Part shown: piece after piece, positions 1 to 7,671 of the stretch
How the letters are laid out: the number at the start of each line of letters is the position of its first letter
Position numbering within the stretch: position 1 is the first letter of the stretch
Assembly: GCA_020445005.1 (NCBI GenBank)
Contig: JAGRHM010000041.1
Span: 1 to 10,707, forward strand
Length of the DNA: 10,707 nucleotides
Source of the DNA: Candidatus Competibacteraceae bacterium
GTDB lineage: Bacteria > Pseudomonadota > Gammaproteobacteria > Competibacterales > Competibacteraceae
Direction of reading: 5' to 3'
Translations under genes and position numbers: made by a program
Notes under the pieces: model-generated
The model's input: only the letters and a program-made list of their open reading frames with translations
The model's database searches: none
What the model was told of the DNA's origin: nothing

Positions 1-1157
1 ATCTTCTGCGCCAGCGTGAAGCCCTTGCCGCTGTCCTTCGGCGCCACCGGCAGGCGGAAGGCGGTGCTGGCCGGCAGGCCCAGCGCCTCGCGCGCCTTGG
101 CCGTCAGCGCGCGGCCGATGATCAGGTTGATGCGGCCGCCGGCGCGCACCTCGTCGAGGATCACGTCGCTCTTGAGGCTGAACTCGGCCACCGTGGCGCC
201 GCCTTTGGTGATCTTGCCGTCGTACGGCAGCACCTCGATCACGTCGCCCATCTCGAGCTTGGACACGTCCACCTCGATGGGCAGCGCACCGGAGTCTTCC
301 TGCGTGTTGAAGAAGATCGGCGCGATCTTGCCGCCCAGCGTGACGCCGCCGAAGCGCTTGTTGGGCACGAAGGGGATGTCCTGGCCGGTGGCCCAGATCA
401 CACTGTTGGTGGCGCTCTTGCGGCTGGATCCGGTGCCGACCACGTCGCCCACGTAGGCCACGGGATGCCCCTTGGTCTTGAGGGACTCGATCAACTTTAG
501 CGGGCCGAGCTTGCCGGGTTCATCGGGTTCGATGCCGGGGCGGGCCATTTTCAGCATGGCCAGGCCGTGCAACGGAATATCGGGGCGGCTCCAGGCATCA
601 GGGGCGGGAGACAGATCGTCGGTATTGGTTTCGCCAGTGACCTTGAATACGGTAACCGTCACTTTTTCCGGCACCTTGGGACGGCTGGTAAACCACTCGG
701 CCTCGGCCCAGGATTGCATGACCTGCTTGGCGTGATCATTGCCGGCATCGGCTTTTTCCTTGACGCCATGCCGGTAATCGAACATCAACAGCGTATGCGA
801 CAGGGCCTTGGCGGCGACTGGCGCGCACTCCGCGTCATCAAGCAGGTCAATCAGCGGCTGGATATTATAGCCGCCCAGCATGGTGCCAAGCAGTTCAGTC
901 GCATGAATGCGGGAGATCAGCGGCGATTGCGCCTCGCCCTTGGCTACAGCGGCCAGGAAAGCGGCTTTGACATAGGCGGCCTGATCAACGCCCGCCGGCA
1001 CGCGATGGGTCATCAGTTCCAGCAGGAAATTTTCTTCGCCTTGCGGTGGATTCTTGAGCAGTTCGACCAGGTCAGCAGTCTGCTGGGCGCTCAGTGGCAG
1101 CGCGGGAATGCCCATGGCGGCGCGTTCGGCGGCTTGTTGGCGGTAGGTGTCGAGCAC
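1..1157 (-). CDS. acnB: Aconitate hydratase B, N-terminal part (partial, runs off left edge)
   Basis: AcnB is the cytoplasmic [4Fe-4S] TCA-cycle enzyme that interconverts citrate and isocitrate; in many bacteria it also acts on 2-methyl-cis-aconitate. The reading frame is open from GTG at 1157 to the window edge, 385 of roughly 860 usual codons. It begins VLDTYRQQAAERAAMGIP, matching the family N terminus (compare MLEEYRKHVAERA in E. coli), and continues with LVELLKNPP. Residues 1 to about 155 form the HEAT-like domain specific to AcnB. Residues from about 165 are the swivel domain, with GTGSSRKSATN at 241-251 and FFNTQEDSGALP further on. The cluster-binding cysteines and most of the active site lie outside the window. 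The GTG start is supported by AAGGGG seven bases upstream. Codon use changes inside the gene: third positions are almost all G or C below about 480 and clearly less so above about 600. The gene is divergent from the helicase and probably monocistronic at this end. Identity is secure. Confidence 0.96.
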   Translation of the reverse strand, partial: MLDTYRQQAAERAAMGIPALPLSAQQTADLVELLKNPPQGEENFLLELMTHRVPAGVDQAAYVKAAFLAAVAKGEAQSPLISRIHATELLGTMLGGYNIQPLIDLLDDAECAPVAAKALSHTLLMFDYRHGVKEKADAGNDHAKQVMQSWAEAEWFTSRPKVPEKVTVTVFKVTGETNTDDLSPAPDAWSRPDIPLHGLAMLKMARPGIEPDEPGKLGPLKLIESLKTKGHPVAYVGDVVGTGSSRKSATNSVIWATGQDIPFVPNKRFGGVTLGGKIAPIFFNTQEDSGALPIEVDVSKLEMGDVIEVLPYDGKITKGGATVAEFSLKSDVILDEVRAGGRINLIIGRALTAKAREALGLPASTAFRLPVAPKDSGKGFTLAQK

Positions 1158-1164
1158 GGCAAAG

Positions 1165-1170
1165 CCCCTT
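1165..1170 (-). promoter_or_regulatory. Ribosome binding site of acnB
   Basis: On the minus strand this reads AAGGGG, seven bases before the GTG at 1157. It decides the start, because the only nearby ATG (the methionine of RAAMGIP) would remove the first 14 conserved residues of the AcnB N terminus. An A+T-rich stretch, TATATA, lies immediately upstream and probably keeps the site unstructured. Confidence 0.7.
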
Positions 1171-1192
1171 TATATAGTATGGTTGCGGTGAA

Positions 1193-1210
1193 TTCCCGCG
1201 ATGCGGGGAA
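1193..1210 (-). promoter_or_regulatory. Small hairpin in the acnB leader
   Basis: The bases TTCCCGCGATGCGGGGAA form a stem of five G/C pairs (CCCGC with GCGGG) around a GAT loop. Two more A/T pairs follow past one extra G. If transcription starts a few bases after the -10 box at 1223-1228, this stem would lie at the very 5' end of the acnB mRNA. No T-run follows, so it is not a terminator. A regulatory or mRNA-stabilising role is inference only. Confidence 0.35.
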
Positions 1211-1222
1211 AATCTTTGGAAA

Positions 1223-1228
1223 ATTATA
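1223..1228 (-). promoter_or_regulatory. acnB: Probable -10 box of the acnB promoter
   Basis: The minus strand reads TATAAT, a perfect sigma-70 -10 hexamer, within GGTATAATTTTCC. It lies about 65 bases upstream of the acnB start. No good -35 hexamer is visible 16 to 18 bases further upstream (the region is C-rich), so the promoter is either activator-dependent or weak at -35. The rest of the 1158-1372 divergent gap also holds GCCTG at 1301-1305 and CAGGC at 1322-1326 as a loose inverted repeat, and no clear promoter for the helicase. Confidence 0.45.
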
Positions 1229-1372
1229 CCTTGAACTGGGGATGGCGGGGTAGATTTGCAATACCCCTACTGATGAATCGATTGAGCAACGCGCCCTCTT
1301 GCCTGATCATGGGATTGTTGGCAGGCTAACTTTATTCACATTCTTCAACTTACCATTACCACAATCTTGTCA

Positions 1373-4300
1373 ATGTCTTCTCCCGATAACGAAACCTTGC
1401 GTCAGTCGCTGATCGCCGCTTATGAAGACTGCTCGCCGGTCGAGCAGGCCGTCCTGCAGTTGCTGTCCATCATTTACGATGGCGTTGGCAAAACCGCCCT
1501 CGCCGATTACATCCGCGACTGCGGTATGGCGATCTTTAAAACCAAGAGGTTTCTCCCGGCGGGTTTAACGCAAGCCATCACCCGGTTGACGGCCAGAGAA
1601 CTGGTCATTAGAAAAGGCGACTACAACCAGCTTTACTGCCACTTTCTGTTGCTGGAAGAGGTAACGCGCCGTGCGATCCGGGAGGGTCATTTCGAAAGCA
1701 TGGCCAACGCAGTACAGAAAAGAAGAGGAACGGCTCAGTGGGACCGTTTCTACTTGACAGGCTACAATCAGCTACTCAGTGAACTACGCATCGCTTTTCA
1801 TCGGGGCAACCTGCCGCGCGTACAGGCTATCCTCGACGCCTGCGAGAGCCAATACTCTCACAAGGTTGCCGAGCATTCCCCCTGGCTGCTGATCTTTAAC
1901 AACCCCCTTTATCCTGAAGAATTGTGGATGTTCCCCGATGAACGGGTCAGTCAGGCGCTGACGACGCTGTTCACGGCGGCAGCTCGCAACTTCAGGCCGG
2001 CTGACCAAACAATCGCGTTGGCCGAGCGCCTGCTGGCCGCGAACCGTTGCGCTGACGTCACGCGCTATTACCTGGCGGAACAGGCGCTGTTGCGCAACGA
2101 TCCGGCTAAAGCCCGTGGTTATCTCGCGGCTGGCGACAGCGACTACGATCAGGCGCTGCGCGGCTGGCTGGCTTTTCTGGACGGCGCGGATGAAGAGGCG
2201 ATTCAGCACTATGAAAACGCCCTGAAACTGCTGCGCAAACGCACCGGTAAACGCAAAATCTATTTCAACCACCTGGCTGGCATGTTCTTTATCCTGGCGC
2301 TGCTGGCCCGGAATACACCCGCCCATTTGCGTCAGGCGCTTGAGACAACCGCGCCGCTGTTCGACAAAGGCGCGGTTTATCCGTACCTGACCGCCTATCA
2401 AGTCCTGCGCGAGGTCGTGGAAGTTCAGCAGGGGCAACGTCAGCGCCTGCAGCCTCTTGACGCCAGCGTCAACATCCCGCCGGCGGACGGTTTTTTCCAG
2501 GTCATGGCGCTGTTCTGGATGCATGCCAGCGCGGCCAAACCCTTGCGCAAACCCATCGCCACCCTGCTGGATACCGCGCGGCAAAGCCATTATGACTGGT
2601 TCGTCGGGGAATTGACCGGGTTGCTGCACATCCTGGATGGGAATAATGATGAGACAGGACATCGCCAGCGCCCGCTGACTCGTCTGTTTGCATTGAGAGA
2701 ACCCTGGGAACACGCCCTGAGTGCCCTGCTTGAGTTGTCTCAACGCGGTCAGGAACCCCCGGCAGCGCCCACTCAACTGCGGCTGGTGTGGTGGATCGAC
2801 TGGCATCAAAGCGGAATCTGCGCCATTTCTCCCCGCGAACAGAAGCGCGATGCGCGCGGCCAGTGGACGCAGGGCCGGGCCGTCGCCCTGAAACGGCTGG
2901 TCCAGCAGGCCAGGAACCTGGATTACCTGACCCAACAGGATCGCGAGGTGTGCGCCTGTATTCAACCGTTCAGCGATGGCTATTACGGCAGCGTCAGCTA
3001 CGAGATCGACATGGACCGGGCGCTACCGCTGCTGGTGGGTCATCCGCTGGTGTTCTGGGCGGACAGTCCTGCGGTGCGGGTGGAACTGGTCCGCGGCGAA
3101 CCGGAACTGCTGGTGACCCCGAAGGGTTCGCAATGGCGATTGGAGCTATCACCCCGGGCGGAAGCAGGCGAAGCCCTGCGGGTTGTCAAGGAAACCCCGA
3201 CCCGGCTTAAAGTAGTCACATTCAATCAGGCGCACCAGTCGGTCATGACCATTATTGGCAAAGGCTTGCTGGTTCCAGCGCGCGCCAAGGATCGAGTGTT
3301 GGAGACGGTAGCGGCTTTATCGGGCATCGTCACCGTGCAATCCAGCCTGGATAGCGGCGTTGAGAATCTTCCAGAAGTCGCCGCCAGTCCTGCTCTTCAT
3401 GTGCATTTGCTGCCCTTTGGCGAGGGTCTGAAAATCGCCCTGCTGGTCCGCCCCTTTGGCGCTGGCCCCTACTATGCGCCAGGCGCAGGCGGTGAACGGG
3501 TGATTGCCGAGGTTGACGGTCAGCGTGTCCAAGCCCGGCGCGATTTGCAAGAGGAACGCCGACAGGCGGCGGAGGTCGTGAAAGCCTGTCCAACCCTGGC
3601 TCTGCAGGGGGCTGATGAAGGCGAATGGCGACTGGAAGATGCGGAAAGCTGTCTGGAAGCGCTGCTGGAGTTGCAAGCCTTGGGCGATCAGGTCACCTTG
3701 GCCTGGCCGGAAGGGGAAGCGTTCAAGGTCAGCCGCCCGGCGTCCTCCAGTCAGTTGCGCTTGAACGTTAAGCGTCGTCAGGACTGGTTCGATCTCAGCG
3801 GGGAATTGCGACTGCCGGATAACCAAGTGCTGAACATGCGCCAGTTGCTGGAATTGCTGGATCACAGTCCGGGCCGGTTCGTGCCGTTGGGCCAGGGCCA
3901 GTTCCTGGCGCTGACTCAGGAGTTTCGCAAGCGTCTGGACGAAGTGCGCGGTTTCGCGGAACTGACCGCACAGGGCGCGCGCTTTCATCCATTGGCGGCC
4001 TTGCTGCTGGAGCCGCTGCTCGACGAAGCCGGTTCGGTGCGCGCCGATGCCGCCTGGAAAGTGCAGATTCAGCGACTGCGTGAGGTCGAGGCGCTGCAAT
4101 CAACGGTTCCCTTCACCTTGCAAGGGGAATTGCGAGATTATCAAGTTGACGGGTTTCAATGGCTGGCGCGGCTGGCGCATTGGGGGGTAGGCGCTTGCCT
4201 GGCCGACGATATGGGGCTGGGCAAGACGGTGCAGGCGCTGGCGCTGATGCTGAACCGGGCGCAGGACGGTCCGGCGCTGGTGGTCGCACCCACTTCGGTG

Positions 4301-5515
4301 TGTTTGAACTGGCTGGATGAAATTCGCCGGTTCGCGCCGACCCTGAACGCGACCGTCTTTGGGGGCGGCGACCGGGAAAAGATCGTCGCCGGCATGGGGC
4401 CGTTTGATCTGCTGATTTGCAGTTATGGTCTGTTGCAACAGGAAGCGGAATTACTGGCCAGCCAGACCTGGCAAACCATCGTGCTCGACGAGGGGCAGGC
4501 GATCAAGAATATGACTACCAAACGCTCGCAGGCGGCCATGACCCTGCGTGGCGAGTTCAAGATGATCGCTACGGGTACGCCGATTGAAAACCATCTGGGC
4601 GAGTTGTGGAATCTGTTTCGTTTTATCAATCCCGGTCTGCTGGGTTCCCTGGAACACTTTAATCAGCGTTTCGCTATCCCGATTGAACGGGATCGGGACG
4701 AGAAGGCCCGCCATCGGTTAAAGCAACTGATTCAGCCTTTCATTCTGCGCCGGCTGAAATCGGAGGTACTGGAGGCGCTGCCGCCGCGCACCGAGATTCT
4801 GCTGCGCGTGGAATTGGAAGCGGAGGAAGCAGCTTTGTATGAGGCGCTGCGGCAACAGGCGCTGGATCGACTGGCCAAAATCGACAATACCGATGCGCAG
4901 AAACCTTTCCAGATTCTGGCCGAGATCATGAAACTGCGCCGGGCCTGCTGCCATCCGAAGTTGATCTTGCCGGAGACGGATCTGAGCGGAGCCAAGCTGG
5001 CGGTATTCGAGGAGGTGTTGGATGAATTACTGGAGAATCGTCACAAAGCGCTGGTGTTCAGCCAGTTTGTCGATCATCTGGCGATCATCCGCGAGCTGCT
5101 GGATCGCAAGAAGATTGTCTATCAGTACCTGGATGGCGGTACCCCGGCTGCGGAGCGCAAACAGCGGGTGGACGCTTTCCAGGCCGGCCAAGGCGATGTG
5201 TTTTTGATCAGTCTGAAGGCGGGCGGTTTGGGGCTGAACCTGACCGCCGCCGATTATGTCATCCATACCGACCCGTGGTGGAATCCAGCGGTGGAAGATC
5301 AGGCGTCTGACCGGGCGCACCGCATCGGTCAGCAACGGCCGGTGACGATTTATCGGCTGGTCACGACGCAAGGGACGATTGAAGAGAAGATTGTCGCCCT
5401 GCACCATCAGAAGCGTGATCTGGCCGATCAGTTACTGGAAGGAACCGGCGCCAGCGGGCGGCTTTCCGCGGCGGAGATGCTGCGGTTGTTGCAGGAGGAG
5501 GTTCTGCAACATTGA
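1373..5515 (+). CDS. Large SNF2-family DNA-dependent ATPase/helicase
   Basis: This 1380-residue superfamily-2 ATPase of the SNF2/Rad54 type is expected to translocate on double-stranded DNA and remodel protein-DNA or RNA-polymerase complexes in the cytoplasm. Both RecA-like lobes are complete at the C terminus. Visible motifs are RDYQ before motif I; the Walker A block DDMGLGKT at 945-952 (Lys951); motif II DEGQ at 1039-1042, where many relatives have DEAQ or DEAH; ATGTPIEN at 1066-1073; and GLGLNL followed by DRAHRIGQ at 1313-1320, with arginine-finger candidates in motif VI. The first ~900 residues are unassigned. About 1-90 looks like a winged-helix fold, and about 205-340 is helical with TPR-like hairpins. 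Residues around 750-860 resemble the region that often precedes the ATPase core in bacterial SNF2 proteins (weak). I see no SWIM zinc finger. ATG 1373 is preferred over in-frame TTG 1367; neither has a Shine-Dalgarno sequence. The gene stands alone and converges on the cyclase gene. Exact role (repair, transcription recycling or phage defence) is unknown. Confidence 0.93.
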   Translation: MSSPDNETLRQSLIAAYEDCSPVEQAVLQLLSIIYDGVGKTALADYIRDCGMAIFKTKRFLPAGLTQAITRLTARELVIRKGDYNQLYCHFLLLEEVTRRAIREGHFESMANAVQKRRGTAQWDRFYLTGYNQLLSELRIAFHRGNLPRVQAILDACESQYSHKVAEHSPWLLIFNNPLYPEELWMFPDERVSQALTTLFTAAARNFRPADQTIALAERLLAANRCADVTRYYLAEQALLRNDPAKARGYLAAGDSDYDQALRGWLAFLDGADEEAIQHYENALKLLRKRTGKRKIYFNHLAGMFFILALLARNTPAHLRQALETTAPLFDKGAVYPYLTAYQVLREVVEVQQGQRQRLQPLDASVNIPPADGFFQVMALFWMHASAAKPLRKPIATLLDTARQSHYDWFVGELTGLLHILDGNNDETGHRQRPLTRLFALREPWEHALSALLELSQRGQEPPAAPTQLRLVWWIDWHQSGICAISPREQKRDARGQWTQGRAVALKRLVQQARNLDYLTQQDREVCACIQPFSDGYYGSVSYEIDMDRALPLLVGHPLVFWADSPAVRVELVRGEPELLVTPKGSQWRLELSPRAEAGEALRVVKETPTRLKVVTFNQAHQSVMTIIGKGLLVPARAKDRVLETVAALSGIVTVQSSLDSGVENLPEVAASPALHVHLLPFGEGLKIALLVRPFGAGPYYAPGAGGERVIAEVDGQRVQARRDLQEERRQAAEVVKACPTLALQGADEGEWRLEDAESCLEALLELQALGDQVTLAWPEGEAFKVSRPASSSQLRLNVKRRQDWFDLSGELRLPDNQVLNMRQLLELLDHSPGRFVPLGQGQFLALTQEFRKRLDEVRGFAELTAQGARFHPLAALLLEPLLDEAGSVRADAAWKVQIQRLREVEALQSTVPFTLQGELRDYQVDGFQWLARLAHWGVGACLADDMGLGKTVQALALMLNRAQDGPALVVAPTSVCLNWLDEIRRFAPTLNATVFGGGDREKIVAGMGPFDLLICSYGLLQQEAELLASQTWQTIVLDEGQAIKNMTTKRSQAAMTLRGEFKMIATGTPIENHLGELWNLFRFINPGLLGSLEHFNQRFAIPIERDRDEKARHRLKQLIQPFILRRLKSEVLEALPPRTEILLRVELEAEEAALYEALRQQALDRLAKIDNTDAQKPFQILAEIMKLRRACCHPKLILPETDLSGAKLAVFEEVLDELLENRHKALVFSQFVDHLAIIRELLDRKKIVYQYLDGGTPAAERKQRVDAFQAGQGDVFLISLKAGGLGLNLTAADYVIHTDPWWNPAVEDQASDRAHRIGQQRPVTIYRLVTTQGTIEEKIVALHHQKRDLADQLLEGTGASGRLSAAEMLRLLQEEVLQH

Positions 5516-5553
5516 TAGTTAAGAACCGCAAGGCATCGGATATGGTTTTACCA

Positions 5554-7548
5554 TCAGCGAAATTCTCGGTGGTAGCTCGAAGGGAATCGGGCATTATTGA
5601 AAAATTCGTAACATTTCTTACCACGTGATTTAGCGGCATACATTGCTCGGTCAGCGTTACTTAGCAACTCATTTATCTCCTGGTCGCCATTATCGATTGC
5701 GATACCGATGCTAACAGTGACTAACATATCCTCCTTTTCCAATTTGAATAGAATGCATAAGGTCTCAATGATGCGTTCCGCCAACTGGGTCAGATCCTCA
5801 AAAGAAAAGGTTTCTTCTATCAGTATCGCGAACTCATCGCCGCCCAACCGGGCAACAGTATCACAATCTCGAGTACAATGTACTAATCGCCGAGCAATAT
5901 CCACTAGCAATTGATCACCTACGCTATGACCCAAGTTGTCGTTAATGGCTTTAAAGTTATCCAGATCCAGAAACATGACTGCTAGCGGTTGCTGATTACG
6001 ACGCACCCGTTTGATAGCATGTTCTAGTCGATCTTGAAACAGGACACGATTAGCCAGTTGAGTCAGTGAATCGTAATGTGCTTGTTGCCAAATCTGATTT
6101 TCCAGGGCGCGTCGTTCACTAATGTCGCGACTGTTGAGGATGATTCCTAGAATGATAGGGTCATCGAGGCGATTGCTAGCAACTGTTTCAGCATGCATCC
6201 AACTCTGGTCATAACGTCTCACCCGCCATTCAATCAAGCCGTCTGCGCCCGCTTTTTGCAATGTATCCTGAAAAAACAAGTGTCCTCGATTTTGATCATC
6301 AGGATGTAACAAGTCTAGCCATGAAGTCATCTTTAGTTGATTAAAGTCATAACCTAGTAAATTTTGCACTGATGGGCTAATAAACCGAATGATGCCATAT
6401 GAATCGGTGATAGCAATTAGATCCGATGACTGACGCACTAGCGCGACAAAATGGGCTTCACTCTCATGCTTCGTCTGCTTAATACGTAATTTAATATTTT
6501 CTTTATAAACAATTGCTTGACGAATAACCAACAGTGTTATCAAGATGACGGCGGCGAAAATCAGGCCCCCGAGCGGTTCTCGCCAAGGGTTTTCCCAATA
6601 ATCGTAGGCGACCGCAAGTAGAAGACCATAAGCAACTAGAACTGCTGGATAAGGGAGTGACTTAAAGAGGTCGTATCGTTCGGTCAGCCTTGCGGCTCCG
6701 CCAGTAGAAGCGTGGACATATTCCAGTTGTGCGCCGGTCATCATCAAAAGACCACCAACCAGATACAGAGTATCCACTGAATCGCCAGTTTGATAAGCAT
6801 TTTCCTGGATTAGGTAATTGAACATCGTGTCTGCTATGCAATCGACAAGTATGCCCAGAGCCAACCATTGTAAAGGAGAATTATCTCGCGGTCCCGAGCC
6901 TTTAAGGAGAATAACCAGAATAATGAACAAGAGTGCGAGTGTAGTCCCCGGATATTGTAAAAGCAAAACAGCCTCTGAAGGACTTCGATCTACCAGAATT
7001 GGGCGTATCAAGAAATACCAAATCGGTGTACCGATACCAATGAACATGATTCCGGTATCCAAAGAGAATTTAAAAATTTCGGCGCGATTTTTGAGTTTTT
7101 CTGTGAGCAGTGTAGATCCTAATAATAAAAGTGGACAAACTATGTATAAGACCATTGCTGAAGGTATGAACCACTCAAAATCTGCATTATCGCTGTTGGT
7201 TAAGATGGGGAAAGATTGTTGCTGCAATACCAGTTCTACATAACCCCATGTGATGCAACTCGCTATAAAGTTGCATAATGCTGCTACCGTTAATATCTGC
7301 CATCCCCGCCGGGTACGCGATGGCAAAGCAGGATGTATGGCAGTCCGCCACCACATAACAATCCAAAAAACATGAACCGGGATATAAGCAAGATTTCCAA
7401 TCAGTATTTTATATTGCTCACCACCCCAGTGAAATCGCGTCCACAAGAAAAATAACACAATGTAAACCGCATTGATTCTGATGATCCACCAGCCTGGATT
7501 CATAGGGGTTTTATAATTATTTTCAAATGGCGCTTGACACTCATGCAT
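5554..7548 (-). CDS. Membrane-bound PAS-GGDEF diguanylate cyclase
   Basis: Predicted to condense two GTP into cyclic di-GMP at the inner membrane. From the chosen ATG it has 664 residues. The N-terminal ~346 contain about ten hydrophobic segments (roughly 22-38, 50-66, 83-108, 128-148, 164-185, 202-215, 227-247, 261-276, 300-316 and 327-346). A charged helical linker follows, then a PAS/PAC sensor domain (about 366-490, with GYDFNQL, LHPDD and SRDISERR). The GGDEF domain runs from about 492, with metal-binding Asp528 in FLDLDNFK, an intact GGDEF at 569-573 and an inhibitory-site RDCD at 560-563, exactly five residues before GGDEF. The protein therefore looks catalytically active and product-inhibited. 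There is no EAL domain, and the end after AKSRGKKCYEFF is a normal GGDEF terminus. ATG 7548 (GGA about ten bases upstream) is chosen; GTG 7575 would add nine residues. The gene is more A+T-rich than its neighbours (row 6361-6420 is 23/60 G+C against 37/60 for 4801-4860), suggesting separate ancestry. Its sensed signal is unknown. Confidence 0.93.
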   Translation of the reverse strand: MHECQAPFENNYKTPMNPGWWIIRINAVYIVLFFLWTRFHWGGEQYKILIGNLAYIPVHVFWIVMWWRTAIHPALPSRTRRGWQILTVAALCNFIASCITWGYVELVLQQQSFPILTNSDNADFEWFIPSAMVLYIVCPLLLLGSTLLTEKLKNRAEIFKFSLDTGIMFIGIGTPIWYFLIRPILVDRSPSEAVLLLQYPGTTLALLFIILVILLKGSGPRDNSPLQWLALGILVDCIADTMFNYLIQENAYQTGDSVDTLYLVGGLLMMTGAQLEYVHASTGGAARLTERYDLFKSLPYPAVLVAYGLLLAVAYDYWENPWREPLGGLIFAAVILITLLVIRQAIVYKENIKLRIKQTKHESEAHFVALVRQSSDLIAITDSYGIIRFISPSVQNLLGYDFNQLKMTSWLDLLHPDDQNRGHLFFQDTLQKAGADGLIEWRVRRYDQSWMHAETVASNRLDDPIILGIILNSRDISERRALENQIWQQAHYDSLTQLANRVLFQDRLEHAIKRVRRNQQPLAVMFLDLDNFKAINDNLGHSVGDQLLVDIARRLVHCTRDCDTVARLGGDEFAILIEETFSFEDLTQLAERIIETLCILFKLEKEDMLVTVSIGIAIDNGDQEINELLSNADRAMYAAKSRGKKCYEFFNNARFPSSYHREFR

Positions 7549-7589
7549 CACACTAATTCCATCTTTCCATAACACTTGTCACCATTCTT

Positions 7590-7603
7590 TAAACTGCAGT
7601 TTA
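7590..7603. repeat. 14-bp perfect palindrome upstream of the cyclase gene
   Basis: TAAACTGCAGTTTA is identical to its own reverse complement. It lies 41 bp before the chosen ATG of the cyclase gene (14 bp before the alternative GTG at 7575). The position and symmetry fit an operator for a dimeric repressor or activator, but no regulator is identified and the match could be chance. Confidence 0.45.
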
Positions 7604-7617
7604 CGATAGGCAGAATC

Positions 7618-7635
7618 GATAGTGACCTGGCTATC
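7618..7635. repeat. Inverted repeat in the sohB-cyclase gap
   Basis: GATAG at 7618-7622 and CTATC at 7631-7635 are complementary around eight bases. A second copy of CGATAG stands at 7604-7609, directly next to the palindrome. As minus-strand RNA the hairpin has only five pairs and no following T-run, so a rho-independent terminator for sohB is not supported. It may be part of the same control region as the palindrome, or chance. Confidence 0.25.
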
Positions 7636-7671
7636 AGGGTTTGGTAATTAAAACTTCAACCCTCCAGCTCT

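Noticed and set aside
1171..1180. TATATAGTAT as the acnB -10 box
   Set aside because: It lies directly next to the ribosome binding site, leaving almost no leader, and has no -35 partner; the TATAAT at 1223-1228 is better placed.
567..1253. Long open frame on the plus strand (228 codons)
   Set aside because: It is antisense to acnB, whose minus-strand frame matches the AcnB family throughout; the plus-strand translation has no recognisable family character.
1784..2965. 393-codon open frame on the minus strand inside the SNF2 gene
   Set aside because: A shadow frame of a G+C-rich coding region. The plus-strand frame is continuous with the conserved ATPase, and no ribosome binding site or domain supports the antisense frame.
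3317..4099. 260-codon minus-strand open frame inside the SNF2 gene
   Set aside because: Same reason: Gln- and Arg-rich low-information translation typical of an antisense shadow.
5516..5553. Possible bidirectional terminator between the converging helicase and cyclase genes
   Set aside because: The 38-bp gap contains only a four-pair ATGG/CCAT element and no G/C-rich stem with a T-run on either strand.
5554..5640. Possible truncation of the cyclase, loss of a C-terminal EAL domain
   Set aside because: The GGDEF domain ends normally after GKKCYEFF, and no EAL-like remnant is seen in any frame of the short convergent gap; GGDEF-only proteins are common.
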